A DNA stretch of 64,000 nt from a bacterium. GTDB lineage: Bacteria > Myxococcota > UBA727 > JAUIJE01. A program made the position numbers and the translations under genes. The DNA is taken from assembly GCA_030431455.1 (NCBI GenBank), contig JAUIJE010000015.1, positions 124,001 to 188,000 on the forward strand, given 5' to 3'. The notes under the pieces are model-generated. The model saw nothing but the letters and a program-made list of their open reading frames with translations. It did no database searches and was not told where the DNA came from. Each line of letters begins with the position of its first letter. The stretch's first letter is position 1. Below are positions 43,837 through 54,414 of this stretch, in pieces.

Positions 43837-44511
43837 ATGGTTCGGGGATTTTCGGTTCTGGCTTTGTTCGCCCTGGTCTTGTCCGTGGGCTGCGGCAACG
43901 TCGAGATTCTGATCAACGACAGCGGCCGCGACGGGCTCGAGGGCAACGCGGACATCTTTGACGCGGACTTGAACGGCGCGGTGGGTCAGGCCACGCCGGC
44001 CCAGGGCCGCGTCGATCGCGCGCTCGGCTGGGAAGACCTGGGCCAGCTCGTCGACGTGGAGCTCGAGAGCACGGTGGCCAACGGCGGCGCCATGGCGATG
44101 ATGTTCATGTACGACCTCGTTACCCCCGACACCCCCAGCGGCTCGGTGTTCGTGGCCAAGGCGTTCGACGACGATGACGTGGTCATGGACGACAGCGGCG
44201 ACACCTACATCCGCATCGACGACGACGATGACGTGCAAGCGGTGAGCGAAGGCGACCTCAGCGGGGTCGAGTGTTCCGGACCGGGGCTCGGCAACTATGA
44301 CTACGACGAGCCGGTGGACAACGTCGCGGTCCGGGTCGAGGACTGCACCGATTGTGAACAAGCCGACGCCAAACGCATCGACTACGCGATGTGGAACGAG
44401 GGCGAGCCCGCGTCCGCGGCCACCCGCGGCACGTTCTACTGGGCGCCGTCGGGCGACGACCAACAAGCGGGGTTGGACGACGAGCCGTCTCTGCGCGGCG
44501 ACGAGATCTGA
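43837..44511 (+). CDS. Acidic lipoprotein, tandem paralogue 1
   Basis: 224 residues from ATG 43837, with GGGAGG six bases upstream. Lipobox LSVGC. The mature part is very acidic (DDDDVVMDDSGDTYIRIDDDDDV) and beta-rich. Near the C-terminus VAVRVEDCTDCEQADAKRI matches VAVRFIACDECSGGTGRTI in the next gene, and the N-terminal parts align weakly (LGQLVDVELES versus LGEVRRVTLES), so the two are tandem duplicates. Function unknown. Confidence 0.75.
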   Translation: MVRGFSVLALFALVLSVGCGNVEILINDSGRDGLEGNADIFDADLNGAVGQATPAQGRVDRALGWEDLGQLVDVELESTVANGGAMAMMFMYDLVTPDTPSGSVFVAKAFDDDDVVMDDSGDTYIRIDDDDDVQAVSEGDLSGVECSGPGLGNYDYDEPVDNVAVRVEDCTDCEQADAKRIDYAMWNEGEPASAATRGTFYWAPSGDDQQAGLDDEPSLRGDEI

Positions 44512-44524
44512 GTGTCCAGCGACG

Positions 44525-44574
44525 AGACGCCCCTCGGGCGCTCGTCGGGGCTTGGTGAGCGCCCGGCGTCTTTG
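44525..44574 (+). terminator. Terminator 1 between the paralogous lipoprotein genes
   Basis: AGACGC + CGGGCGCTC on the left pair with GAGCGCCCG + GCGTCT on the right (15 pairs with a 4-base bulge), ending in TTTG. The start overlaps the end of the upstream gene's untranslated leader. Confidence 0.65.
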
Positions 44575-44603
44575 ATGTGGAGATGCCTCCCGCTTCCTTC
44601 GCG

Positions 44604-44637
44604 CGGGGGCCGGCCATGGGGTCGCCCCCGATTTTTT
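44604..44637 (+). terminator. Terminator 2 between the paralogous lipoprotein genes
   Basis: CGGGGGC, 13-base loop, GCCCCCG, then ATTTTTT. It lies 37 bases before the second lipoprotein start, so it may act as an attenuator rather than a plain terminator. Confidence 0.65.
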
Positions 44638-44673
44638 CCCGGCCGCACGGTCGGCTTTGGTGAGGTTTTTGTG

Positions 44674-45273
44674 ATGAGCGGTCTGTGGCGCACGGTGCGG
44701 ATTTTGGTCTGGGTGGCGTTGGCCGGATGCGGCGTGGCCGGATGCGGCGCCGAGGAGAGTTGGCAACCGGCGGGGCAGGTCGACTATCCCGTCATGGATG
44801 GGCAGGTGGGGGCGGCGGCGGTGCGCGGCGCCACCGGGCCGGCCCGCTTCGAGCGGCTCGGCGAGGTGCGGCGGGTGACGCTGGAGAGCCAGGGCGGACA
44901 AGACAATGCGGCTGCTCTGTCTCTTTACTGGCGGGGCACGGGCTGGGATCGGTCGGGCGACGTGGTGTACTTCGCGTCCTCCGACGCGGCGGTCTCGTTC
45001 GACGCCGCCGCGGGGGCCCGCTTTTTTGAGCTGCAGGAGGGCCAGACCCTGGTCCAGGTCGACGCGGCCAAACTTTTTGTGCACACCGCGTCGGGGCCCG
45101 AGCCCGGGGTGGCCCGCTTTTCGGGCGAGACCGAGCACGTGGCGGTCCGGTTCATCGCGTGTGACGAGTGCAGCGGCGGCACCGGCCGCACCATCGTGGA
45201 GGTCGCGGCCTGGGGCACGGACGTGTTCGGCGACGGCCGCGCGGTCACCGCGAGTTTTCTCCTCGCCCCGTAG
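44674..45273 (+). CDS. Lipoprotein, tandem paralogue 2
   Basis: 199 residues from ATG 44674 (GTG 44671 possible), with GAGG eight bases upstream. Two adjacent candidate lipoboxes, LAGC and VAGC, in VALAGCGVAGCGAEE. The first is the more likely acylation site. The mature domain is beta-rich and related to the preceding gene through VAVRFIACDEC and the LES-containing strand. Function unknown. The 3' end overlaps the convergent SRPBCC gene by 29 bases. Confidence 0.72.
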   Translation: MSGLWRTVRILVWVALAGCGVAGCGAEESWQPAGQVDYPVMDGQVGAAAVRGATGPARFERLGEVRRVTLESQGGQDNAAALSLYWRGTGWDRSGDVVYFASSDAAVSFDAAAGARFFELQEGQTLVQVDAAKLFVHTASGPEPGVARFSGETEHVAVRFIACDECSGGTGRTIVEVAAWGTDVFGDGRAVTASFLLAP

Positions 45274-45751
45274 GCGTCGCCGACGGGATCAAAAGCGGGG
45301 CGTAGCCGACGAGCAGGTCGGCCCACCACACGCTGATCACGTTGCGCAACGCGGTGCCGCGCAGGCCGGCGTGGCGCGCCTCGAGGGGCACGCGCTCGAG
45401 CCCGTGGTGGGTGAGCACCACCTCGGTCCCGCCCCCTTCCACGGGGACAAACCGGACCTCGACCCGGCTGCCTTCGCCGCCCCCGGGCGCCACCGGGCGC
45501 ATCAAGAATGCAAATGCATCAGGGGGGGACCAGGCCACGACGTCGCCCACCACCAGCTCTTCCCCATTGTCAAACCGCTCGACGAAGCGACCCCCCACCC
45601 GCGGCTCAAACGCCAACACCCCGTCACGCCCCGCGGGCCCGAAGCGAAAACGCGGCCCCCGCCGCCACCACGCGTCCACCTCGTTGGTGAACGCGAAAAA
45701 CGCCCGGGCCGGGTCCGCCTTCACCCGGGTGCGCACCTGCACCGGGGTCAT
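45245..45751 (-). CDS. SRPBCC/AHSA1-family protein
   Basis: 168 residues from ATG 45751, overlapping the ArsR stop (ATGA). Motifs VRTRVKADPARAFFAFTNEVDAWW, RVGGRFVERFDNGEELVVGDVVAWSPP and TEVVLTHHGLE are typical of Hsp90-activator-like (AHSA1) members of the START/SRPBCC fold, which bind hydrophobic ligands. Such genes are very often the last in an ArsR-led operon, as here. Confidence 0.88.
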   Translation of the reverse strand: MTPVQVRTRVKADPARAFFAFTNEVDAWWRRGPRFRFGPAGRDGVLAFEPRVGGRFVERFDNGEELVVGDVVAWSPPDAFAFLMRPVAPGGGEGSRVEVRFVPVEGGGTEVVLTHHGLERVPLEARHAGLRGTALRNVISVWWADLLVGYAPLLIPSATPTGRGENSR

Positions 45752-46092
45752 GGCATCGACTCGCCGTCGACGTGGGCGGCGAACGCCCCGAGCTGCTCGG
45801 CCCAAAGCCCCTCGACGTGGCGCAGCCAGTCGGAGAGGGCGGCAAACGGTTCGGGCCGCAGCTGGTAGACGCGGGCGCGCAGGTCGTCCGGTGGGTGGGT
45901 CTCGTCGACGAGACCTTGGCGGCGCAGGATGCGCAGGTGCCGGCTGAGGGCGGGCGGGCTCACGCCCAGGGTGTCGGACAGCGCGCGGGGGCGCTGGGGG
46001 GCTTCGCGCAACAGCTCGATCACCCGGCGGCGGGTGGGGTCGGCGAGGGCGGACAGGGTCTCGTCGAGGGCGGTGGCGGTGGCGCTGGGCAT
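45748..46092 (-). CDS. ArsR-family transcriptional regulator
   Basis: 114 residues. Winged HTH with ALADPTRRRVIELLREAP, then the recognition helix region LGVSPPALSRHLRILRRQGLVDE. No CxC metal site, so it belongs to the non-metal ArsR group common with SRPBCC partners. Lies between the VOC and SRPBCC genes with gaps of 3 and -4 bases. Confidence 0.92.
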   Translation of the reverse strand: MPSATATALDETLSALADPTRRRVIELLREAPQRPRALSDTLGVSPPALSRHLRILRRQGLVDETHPPDDLRARVYQLRPEPFAALSDWLRHVEGLWAEQLGAFAAHVDGESMP

Positions 46093-46095
46093 GCG

Positions 46096-46572
46096 TCAGT
46101 GGTCCATGGGATCGGACGCGGACAGCGTGGCGTAGTCGACGTCGCGCACCCGGGTGGCGAAGATCCAGCGGTGGCCCTCGGGGTCGGTGGCGCGGTAGGA
46201 GCGATCACCGTGGGGTTGGTCCTCGGGGGCGGTGGCGATGGTGGCGCCGGCGGCGAGGGCCCGATCGTGGTGGGCGTCGACGTCGTCGACGTAGACCAGC
46301 ACCTGTCCATGGACATTGCCGAGCGATTGCGGGCTCTGCATGCCCATCTCTTCATACGCCGACGCCAGCAGCAAGGCGTGGCCGCCGAGCGCCATCTCGG
46401 CGTGGCCGATGCGGCCGTCGGGCATCGGCATCACGAATCGTTTTTCGAACCCAAACGCCCGCTCGAGGAAGTCGAGGGCGGCCGGGGCGTCGCGGTAGCT
46501 CAAATACGGAATGATGCGTTGGTAGCCCGCGGGGGGATTTTGCGGCACGGCGCGCTCCTTGTTTGCGTTCAT
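46096..46572 (-). CDS. VOC-superfamily (PhnB-like) protein
   Basis: 158 residues. Pattern IIPYLSYRDAPAALDFLERAFGFE at the N-terminus, HAEMALGGHALLLAS, and DPEGHRWIFATRVRDV at the end, as in PhnB/glyoxalase-like proteins. First gene of the VOC-ArsR-SRPBCC operon. Substrate unknown. The start codon lies inside an AT-rich repeat that may be the ArsR site. Confidence 0.9.
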   Translation of the reverse strand: MNANKERAVPQNPPAGYQRIIPYLSYRDAPAALDFLERAFGFEKRFVMPMPDGRIGHAEMALGGHALLLASAYEEMGMQSPQSLGNVHGQVLVYVDDVDAHHDRALAAGATIATAPEDQPHGDRSYRATDPEGHRWIFATRVRDVDYATLSASDPMDH

Positions 46573-46600
46573 GTTAACAATTAACCATATCGTTAACCAT
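46571..46600. promoter_or_regulatory. AT-rich inverted/direct repeat at the VOC-ArsR-SRPBCC operon start
   Basis: CATGTTAAC ... GTTAACCATG flank an ATTAACCATA core; read on the minus strand ATGGTTAA occurs twice, 12 bases apart. It covers the ATG at 46572, stands out from its GC-rich surroundings and is a plausible ArsR operator with promoter. Confidence 0.55.
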
Positions 46601-46659
46601 GTGGCAAGGGCGCGTGCGCACGCAGCGGGGCGGGGGGGCCCGGCGGCGTCCCGGGGGGA

Positions 46660-47133
46660 TCAGGTGGCCAGCATGGCCACGCACTTTTCGATGCGGCGCG
46701 CCCGGGTCTCGGGGCGCTTGGCCTCTTCGATGGCCCGCACGTGCTCTTTTTGGTGGCTGTAGGCGAGCTTTTGAAAGGCCGCGAGGGCGCCTTTGTGTTT
46801 CTTCAGCGCCCGCACCAGATCGTCGGGGGGCGTGACTTTGCGTTCTTTGGTGTCCGCCTCGACGACCACGGTCACGGTTTGTCCCGCCTCGAGACCGGCG
46901 GCCTTCTTGTGCGCGGTGTTCAGCCCGACCACAGAGTGGCCAAACATGGACGCGACCCGGGTCTCGAATGTGTAGTCCCCGACGGTGACGGTGACGGGGG
47001 CGCGCACCTGACCGAACGCCTCTTTGGGGTCGAAGGGGAGCACAAAGTAGACCGGGGCTTTGCCCGGCACGGGTTCGATCTTGACCCGGCAGGGCACGCC
47101 GGGGCCCTTTTTCTGATTCGACACGCGCGCCAT
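46660..47133 (-). CDS. DUF1905/YdeI-like protein
   Basis: 157 residues from ATG 47133, with GGAGG eight bases upstream. N-terminal DUF1905 beta barrel (KAPVYFVLPFDPKEAFGQVRAPVTVTVGD in parts, SMFGHSVVGLNTAHKKAAGLEAGQTVTVVVE) and a C-terminal helical tail of the YdeI/OmpD-associated type (PPDDLVRALKKHKGALAAFQKLAYSHQKEHVRAIEEAKRPETRARRIEKC in pieces). YdeI homologues have been linked to peptide or bacteriocin tolerance. Cytoplasmic. Follows the DUF6178-like gene by 14 bases. Confidence 0.85.
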   Translation of the reverse strand: MARVSNQKKGPGVPCRVKIEPVPGKAPVYFVLPFDPKEAFGQVRAPVTVTVGDYTFETRVASMFGHSVVGLNTAHKKAAGLEAGQTVTVVVEADTKERKVTPPDDLVRALKKHKGALAAFQKLAYSHQKEHVRAIEEAKRPETRARRIEKCVAMLAT

Positions 47134-47147
47134 GGATGGGCCTCCGG

Positions 47148-48863
47148 TCAGCGCGCCACCCAGACGCTTTGCACAAATCGGGGGTCGATGTGCTCCGCGT
47201 CGAGCGACGAGAACTCTTCGGTGATGGCGTTCTGCACCCGGCGCGCCCAGGCCGCGGCCCGAAGCTGGGCCTCCTCCTTGGTCCGGGCCCCGGGCAGCGG
47301 GGCCAATGCCCCTGCACGCTCGGCGAGGTCGTCGGCGGGCCCGTCGAAGCGCTGCTCGTCCTCGGCCAGCAACGCCGCGAACGCCACCACGTCCTCGTCG
47401 GACAGCGGCCCCCGCGCGTCTTTGTCGAGCAGGGCGTGGGCCCAGCTGGTGGCCAGGACCTGGGCGTGGGTGGGCTGCTCGGCGTCGTCCTGCACAAACT
47501 CGGCAAAGGTGGCCTCGTCGTAGCCGAGCCCCCGCCGCACCAACGCGGCCCGGAACGCGGCCTCGGCCAACGCCGCCGCGGTCTCGGCGATCTCGTGCAG
47601 CGAGCGGAAGGGCCGCGCGTCGACCCGCTCGGGGGCCAGCAGCCCCGAAAAGCACAGCGGCCGCCGCTGGAGAATCGCCGCCGCCACCTCCTTGAGGGGG
47701 GCATCGAGGCGCAACAGGCCCGCGCCCGAAAGGCCGTTGTCGGCGTTTTTGACCTGGCGCTTGAACTCCGACTGCAACCGCAGCCCGAGGCTGTGCCCGA
47801 TTTGGAACAGCCGCATCACCGACAGCGATTCCAGCACCGTCACCAGCCGATCGTCCTCGCCCTGGGCCCGGTAGGCGAGGGCGATGCCCGCGGTGTCGGT
47901 GACCCGCTGCACGGTGTCTTTCAACGCCTCTGCATCGCCGGGGTCGGCCCCGATGGCCATGTGCAGGCGGTTGGCGGTGAGCATGACCTCGTGCAGCACC
48001 CGCTCCCGCAGCGGCGCGGGCGCGCGCTCGAGGGCAGCCCCGAGCACACTGTCGCCTGCCCCGAGGTGGTCGAGGGGCAGCAACACGCTGGTGCTCAGGT
48101 TGTAGATCGCTTCTTCTGGGGGTGCGTCGAGGGAGGGCGGGGCCTGCACACTGTCGGCCATGTCCTTGTCGGGGTCGACATAGGCGAACACCGCGCGGGC
48201 GGAGACGGGGTCGTCGAAGCCGAGATCGCTGAGCCGCGCGTTGCGCCAGCGGTAGGCTTCTTCCTCCAGGGCCGAGGGCAGTTCCCAGCGCACCCCCTCG
48301 ATGAGGTGGAGGATGAATTTCATGTCCTTGTCAAACATGCGCTCCACCGCGTACTTGAGGCCGGTGAGCAGTCGGTCGTCCGCGGTGCTGCTGTCGTAGA
48401 CGACCAGATAGCGCCCATCGGGGGTCGTGGTGTGCAGGCCCACGTCGTCGCCCGCCGGTTCCTCGTCGTTGCTCAGATCGTAGATGCGGGTGTGGACCTT
48501 GAACAGCAGCGAGAGCAGCTCAACGTCGAGGTTCCGCAGCTGTTTGACCCCACGTTCGGCGTTGGCGGTGAGCAACGCCTCGAGCCAGCGGCCGATGGAC
48601 ACGGTGTCGAGGCGATCGTGGCGCCACCCGTCGAGGTCCAAGAACCCTTGGACCTGCGCGGGGCTGAGCAGCTCGATGAGCTCGAGGGCATCCCCGAGGC
48701 CGACCTCCCGCACCGTGGTGTAGAGGTCCTGCAACGGCAGGTTCCGCACCACCCGGATGACGTCGGGGCAGTCGAGAATGGTGGCAAGGCGAGCGTTGCC
48801 GCTTTCCCCTTGCAGGCGGCGGCGGAGTTGGGCGAGGTCTGTGGTCAGGGGCGCGGTGCTCAT
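47148..48863 (-). CDS. DUF6178-like protein
   Basis: 571 residues from ATG 48863, overlapping the previous stop (ATGA). Mostly helical, no signal peptide. The N-terminal pattern ILDCPDVIRVVRNLPLQDLYTTVREVGLGDALELIELLSPAQVQGFLDLDGWRHDRLD, seen here in order over residues about 28-85, is what I recall for DUF6178, a family of delta-type bacteria with no known role. Alternating acidic helices suggest a repeat-like scaffold. Domain assignment from memory, so moderate confidence. Confidence 0.65.
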   Translation of the reverse strand: MSTAPLTTDLAQLRRRLQGESGNARLATILDCPDVIRVVRNLPLQDLYTTVREVGLGDALELIELLSPAQVQGFLDLDGWRHDRLDTVSIGRWLEALLTANAERGVKQLRNLDVELLSLLFKVHTRIYDLSNDEEPAGDDVGLHTTTPDGRYLVVYDSSTADDRLLTGLKYAVERMFDKDMKFILHLIEGVRWELPSALEEEAYRWRNARLSDLGFDDPVSARAVFAYVDPDKDMADSVQAPPSLDAPPEEAIYNLSTSVLLPLDHLGAGDSVLGAALERAPAPLRERVLHEVMLTANRLHMAIGADPGDAEALKDTVQRVTDTAGIALAYRAQGEDDRLVTVLESLSVMRLFQIGHSLGLRLQSEFKRQVKNADNGLSGAGLLRLDAPLKEVAAAILQRRPLCFSGLLAPERVDARPFRSLHEIAETAAALAEAAFRAALVRRGLGYDEATFAEFVQDDAEQPTHAQVLATSWAHALLDKDARGPLSDEDVVAFAALLAEDEQRFDGPADDLAERAGALAPLPGARTKEEAQLRAAAWARRVQNAITEEFSSLDAEHIDPRFVQSVWVAR

Positions 48864-50149
48864 CGTCGTCGACGCGTGGCAAAGAAAAGCGCCGTGCACA
48901 ACACCAACACGGTGGCGCCGGGGGCGGGGCGGGGCCCGTGGTCACAGCTGCAGCCCCCGGGGTCGGTGAAGGTCACGGTGGCGGTGGCGCCGTCTTCGCC
49001 GTCGACGCTGACCGACACCGTGGCGGTGCCGGGCTGGTCGGGCGCCCGCAGCATCTGGGCGTAAAAACCGGTCAACGGGTCGCGGACGGGATCGCCCTCG
49101 AACAGCCCGACGTCGGTGGCGAAGGCGACGGCGTGGTCCTCGGCATCTGCGGGCAGCAGATTGTTGGCCGCGTCGACGAGCTTGGCGGTGACGGTGAGAC
49201 GGGTCTGGCCGTCGGCCTCCGCTTCCGGGGGGTCGATGTCGAGCAGGGTCCGCCCCGGGTCCGGGCCGCCCGACTCGATGGTGATGCGCCCCGCGGCCCC
49301 GGCCAGGGCATAGCGCTGGTCGCCGCCGAACTGGACCTGCAGCCCCGCGGCGAAGTCGCCGGAGGGGAAAAACGCGGGGTCGACGAGGAACTCCAGCTGG
49401 GCGGTGCCTGAGGCCGAGGTCTCGGCGGTGCCGATGCGCTCGTCCAGCGAGGGGCGCTCGTTGCCGTCGAGGTCAAAAAAGAACGACACCGTCGCGCCTT
49501 CGACCGGCTTGGCCTCGTCCCCGTCGACGTCGGTGCCGGCGGTGGGGGCGTCGCCGTTTTGGTCTTCGAGGATGGCGAACAGGGTGATCGACTCGCCCAG
49601 CGCGACCCGGTTGCCGGGGGCGATCTCGATGCTCACCGTCTCGAGGTCGACGAACAACATCGAGGTGGTCTCGGACGGGCACAGGCCGACCTCGCCCCCG
49701 TCGGGGGCGGGACCGGCGTCGGCGCCCCCGGTGCAGAGCGGGTCGGCGGCGTCGAGGTCGCCGGCGAAGCGCGCGGTGACGACATAGGGGTAGGCGGTCT
49801 GGTCGTCGTCGGCGGTGCGGCCGGTGAACGATTGGCCCCCGTGGCGGCCATCGACAAGCGTCAGCCGGGCGGTGGCGATGCCCTGGGCATCGGTGAGCGG
49901 GTCCTCGATGAGAAAGCCCGCGTCGGGGTCGTCTTCGGGGTGCAGAAAAAACGACACGCGCTCGCCCACCACCGGCAGGCCCAGCTCGGTGAGGGCCACC
50001 CGCAGCATCACGCCCTGCGAGTACTCGGCCTCCCAGGGGGTGCCCGGGTCCTCGGGGCGCAGCGTCAGGCTGGTGGCCTGGGCGTGGGCGGGCGGCCCCG
50101 CGAGCAGGGCCGCGAGGATCAAGGAAGGGGGCACGACGCGGCCAATCAT
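48860..50149 (-). CDS. Ig-like repeat surface protein with MYXO-CTERM-like tail
   Basis: 429 residues from ATG 50149. Signal peptide (PPSLILAALLAGPPAHA), then about four Ig-like/Big-1-like beta domains (LTLRPEDPGTPW, VSIEIAPGNRVALGESITLFAILED, LLDIDPPEAEADGQTRLTVTAKLVD), with Asp/Gly segments between. The tail reads CSCDHGPRP, a hydrophobic helix and four Arg, i.e. a MYXO-CTERM sorting signal. Predicted surface adhesin. First gene of an operon with the DUF6178-like and DUF1905 genes. A leader hairpin precedes it. Confidence 0.82.
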   Translation of the reverse strand: MIGRVVPPSLILAALLAGPPAHAQATSLTLRPEDPGTPWEAEYSQGVMLRVALTELGLPVVGERVSFFLHPEDDPDAGFLIEDPLTDAQGIATARLTLVDGRHGGQSFTGRTADDDQTAYPYVVTARFAGDLDAADPLCTGGADAGPAPDGGEVGLCPSETTSMLFVDLETVSIEIAPGNRVALGESITLFAILEDQNGDAPTAGTDVDGDEAKPVEGATVSFFFDLDGNERPSLDERIGTAETSASGTAQLEFLVDPAFFPSGDFAAGLQVQFGGDQRYALAGAAGRITIESGGPDPGRTLLDIDPPEAEADGQTRLTVTAKLVDAANNLLPADAEDHAVAFATDVGLFEGDPVRDPLTGFYAQMLRAPDQPGTATVSVSVDGEDGATATVTFTDPGGCSCDHGPRPAPGATVLVLCTALFFATRRRR

Positions 50150-50186
50150 GAACAAAACCGTATTCTTTTTGCCCCCTTGCGCCAGC

Positions 50187-50208
50187 AAAAAAGCGCCCGC
50201 GGGGGCGC
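50187..50208 (-). terminator. Terminator-like hairpin in the leader of the Ig-like protein gene
   Basis: On the minus strand GCGCCC, CCGC, GGGCGC, followed by TTTTTT, 38 bases before the ATG at 50149. No minus-strand gene lies just upstream, so it may attenuate this operon or end a short transcript. Confidence 0.5.
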
Positions 50209-50220
50209 GCGCGGCCGGGC

Positions 50221-50280
50221 TTGAGGGCGACGGTTTTACCGGCTACACCACCTTGTGTGGGGGATCGTCGCACCGATCCC
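50221..50280 (+). promoter_or_regulatory. Candidate promoter and 5'-UTR hairpin of the large Asp-Gly lipoprotein gene
   Basis: TTGAGG (50221-50226), 17-base spacer, TACACC (50244-50249); then a hairpin GGGATCG-TCGCAC-CGATCCC (50261-50280) between promoter and start at 50328. Consensus match is moderate. Confidence 0.35.
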
Positions 50281-50327
50281 GACAGCTGCAACCGGGCGCC
50301 CACCGCCCCGAAGCCTTTGAGTTTATT

Positions 50328-52649
<2,322 letters not shown>

Positions 52650-52671
52650 TCGGTTCGGTCCCGTGACCCAG

Positions 52672-52698
52672 AAAGCCCCGCGAGAGCGGGGCTTTTTG
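52672..52698 (+). terminator. Intrinsic terminator after the large lipoprotein gene
   Basis: AAAGCCCCGC, GAGA, GCGGGGCTTT, followed by TTGTTT. The stem starts with AAA and ends with TTT, so it may also serve the convergent gene ending at 52705. Confidence 0.88.
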
Positions 52699-52704
52699 TT
52701 TGGG

Positions 52705-53004
52705 TCAGTCGCTGTCGCCGTCGTCGAGCCGGCGCCGCAACCACGCGAACAGCTCGCCCACGGTGGCCTCCGAGCCGACAAGCTCCTTGAGGTCTTCGAC
52801 CCACTGCTCGCCCTCTTCGGTCCCCTCGCCCAGGTTCCACTCCTCGGCGAACTCCTCGAGGGTCTCGACCAAGGCCAGGGTCTGTTCGCTCACCGACCCA
52901 TAGTCTTCGTCGCGCAACAGCAACACATCGTCCTCGAGGTCGTCGAGGTCACAGTCGAAATACTCTTCGGCCAGGGTGGTGCGCACGCTCTCTTCATCGA
53001 ACAT
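52705..53004 (-). CDS. Small acidic protein of unknown function
   Basis: 99 residues, with GGAGG six bases upstream. Very acidic and predicted all-helical (FDCDLDDLEDDVLLLRDEDYG, LEEFAEEWNLGEG), no signal peptide. No known family recognised. The charge resembles DNA mimics or acidic chaperone-like proteins, but that is only a resemblance. 52,705-53,004 is isolated between a terminator and an unknown gene. Confidence 0.65.
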   Translation of the reverse strand: MFDEESVRTTLAEEYFDCDLDDLEDDVLLLRDEDYGSVSEQTLALVETLEEFAEEWNLGEGTEEGEQWVEDLKELVGSEATVGELFAWLRRRLDDGDSD

Positions 53005-53095
53005 CGAAGCCTCCGAAAACAGACCCGAAACGCGATGGGCTCAGGATTCACCCCACCTCAGCGCGGGGCAAGCGGCGGACACCCAAAAAACGACC

Positions 53096-53857
53096 TCAGG
53101 TCTCGGCGAAGATGCCCACCGCGTCACCCCGGCGGGCGCAGGTACGGAAAAGTTTCGCGACCTTGACCAACAGGCTGTGCACACGGTGGACGTAGGCCGC
53201 GTACTCCCAGGCCAGGGGGCCCGCGCCGGGCCGGGTCGCGTCTTCGTCGAGGGCGAAGCGCATCGGGTGCAAGTGTGGATAGCAGAAGGCAAACTCGGCC
53301 ACATCCGGCGGCGGGTGGGCGAGCGCGTCATCGATGAACGCGGCCGCCGCGGCCAAGGTCTCGCCCCGGTGCCACCCCCCGCCGTCCCCCTCGTCGGGCA
53401 ACCGGCTCGCCCCAAACAGGTGGCGCCGCGCGGCGGAGTCGGGCCAGGGCAGGGCCAAGGTCTCGAGCCGGGCGGCGGGGTCAAACGCGGGGGGGCGCCG
53501 CCGGGCCGGGTCGGTGACCCACCAGGCGTCAAAGATGGCGCCGACGGGGGTGCTCGAGACCCGGCAGACCGCGCGGCACAACGGCTCAGAGATCGGCTCG
53601 CCCGCGTCGAGTTGGGCGTGCAGCAGGGCCAACGGGTCGGCGCGCATCTGGGCCCCGCGCAGAAGCACGTCGGGCGCCCCCAAGGCCACCAACTGGTCGA
53701 GGCGGGTTTGGGCCTGGCGCACGTCGCGGGTCAGCCGCCGGGGCGGCGACGCGGCCGCGATGCGGCGCACCGCGGCCGCGTCGTCGTCGCCGGCGGCGGC
53801 GAGCAGGGCGTCCAGCGACGCCGCCCGGTACCGCACCATCTCTCGCAAACGTTGCAC
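53096..53857 (-). CDS. Cytoplasmic protein of unknown function
   Basis: 253 residues from GTG 53857; an in-frame ATG at 53839 is an equally possible start. Mostly helical and Ala/Arg-rich, no signal peptide or membrane helix. Noticeable segments are CYPHLHPMRFALDED and YAAYVHRVHSLLVKVAKLFRTC near the C-terminus. No family was recognised. Codon pattern agrees with neighbours, so I take it as a real gene. Confidence 0.55.
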   Translation of the reverse strand: MQRLREMVRYRAASLDALLAAAGDDDAAAVRRIAAASPPRRLTRDVRQAQTRLDQLVALGAPDVLLRGAQMRADPLALLHAQLDAGEPISEPLCRAVCRVSSTPVGAIFDAWWVTDPARRRPPAFDPAARLETLALPWPDSAARRHLFGASRLPDEGDGGGWHRGETLAAAAAFIDDALAHPPPDVAEFAFCYPHLHPMRFALDEDATRPGAGPLAWEYAAYVHRVHSLLVKVAKLFRTCARRGDAVGIFAET

Positions 53858-54007
53858 CTTCCCGGTCTACCCCATTTCCGGCGCCTCGCCCGCGGACGGC
53901 CTGGGTAAGCCTGAAACATGAACAAAATCAGATACTTAAACTGACGCGCCCCCGGCCCTGGGGGGCAAAAACAGGAAACCGGGGGCCGCGGCCGCTAGCC
54001 TGACCGC

Positions 54008-54412
54008 ATGGCGTACCTGCACGAGGTTCAGGTCTACTACGAGGACACCGACTTCACCGGCGTGGTCTACCACGCCAACTACCTGCGCTATTGCGAACGC
54101 GCCCGCGAGCACGTGCTCGGGACCCAGGTGCTGGTCGACTTGTACAAAGACCAGGGCATCGGTTTTGTCGTCTACAGGGCGGAGCTGACCTACCGGGAGG
54201 GGGCGCGCTTTGGCGACCGGCTCGAGGTGCGCACGGTCCCCAAGCTCGAGAGCCCCTACCGCGCGGTGTTTGCCCAGAACGTGCACCGCAAGGGCCAAGA
54301 CAAAGCCCTGGTGGAGGCGCGCATCGACTTGGTGTGCGTCGATGAAAAGCACCAACTGGTGCCGCTGCCCGAGGCGGTCCACGCCCGGCTGGCGGCGGGG
54401 GCAGAAGGATAG
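54008..54412 (+). CDS. Acyl-CoA thioesterase, YbgC/4HBT type
   Basis: 134 residues. The hot-dog-fold motif YYEDTDFTGVVYHANYLRYCERARE contains the catalytic Asp of the YbgC/4-hydroxybenzoyl-CoA thioesterase family. Hydrolyses acyl-CoA thioesters; in other bacteria YbgC accompanies the Tol-Pal system, which is not seen here. Two bases separate it from the FGE-domain gene, so it starts a three-gene operon. An AT-rich stretch at 53911-53938 (CTGAAA, 16 bases, TACTTA) is a weak promoter candidate. Confidence 0.92.
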   Translation: MAYLHEVQVYYEDTDFTGVVYHANYLRYCERAREHVLGTQVLVDLYKDQGIGFVVYRAELTYREGARFGDRLEVRTVPKLESPYRAVFAQNVHRKGQDKALVEARIDLVCVDEKHQLVPLPEAVHARLAAGAEG

Positions 54413-54414
54413 AC

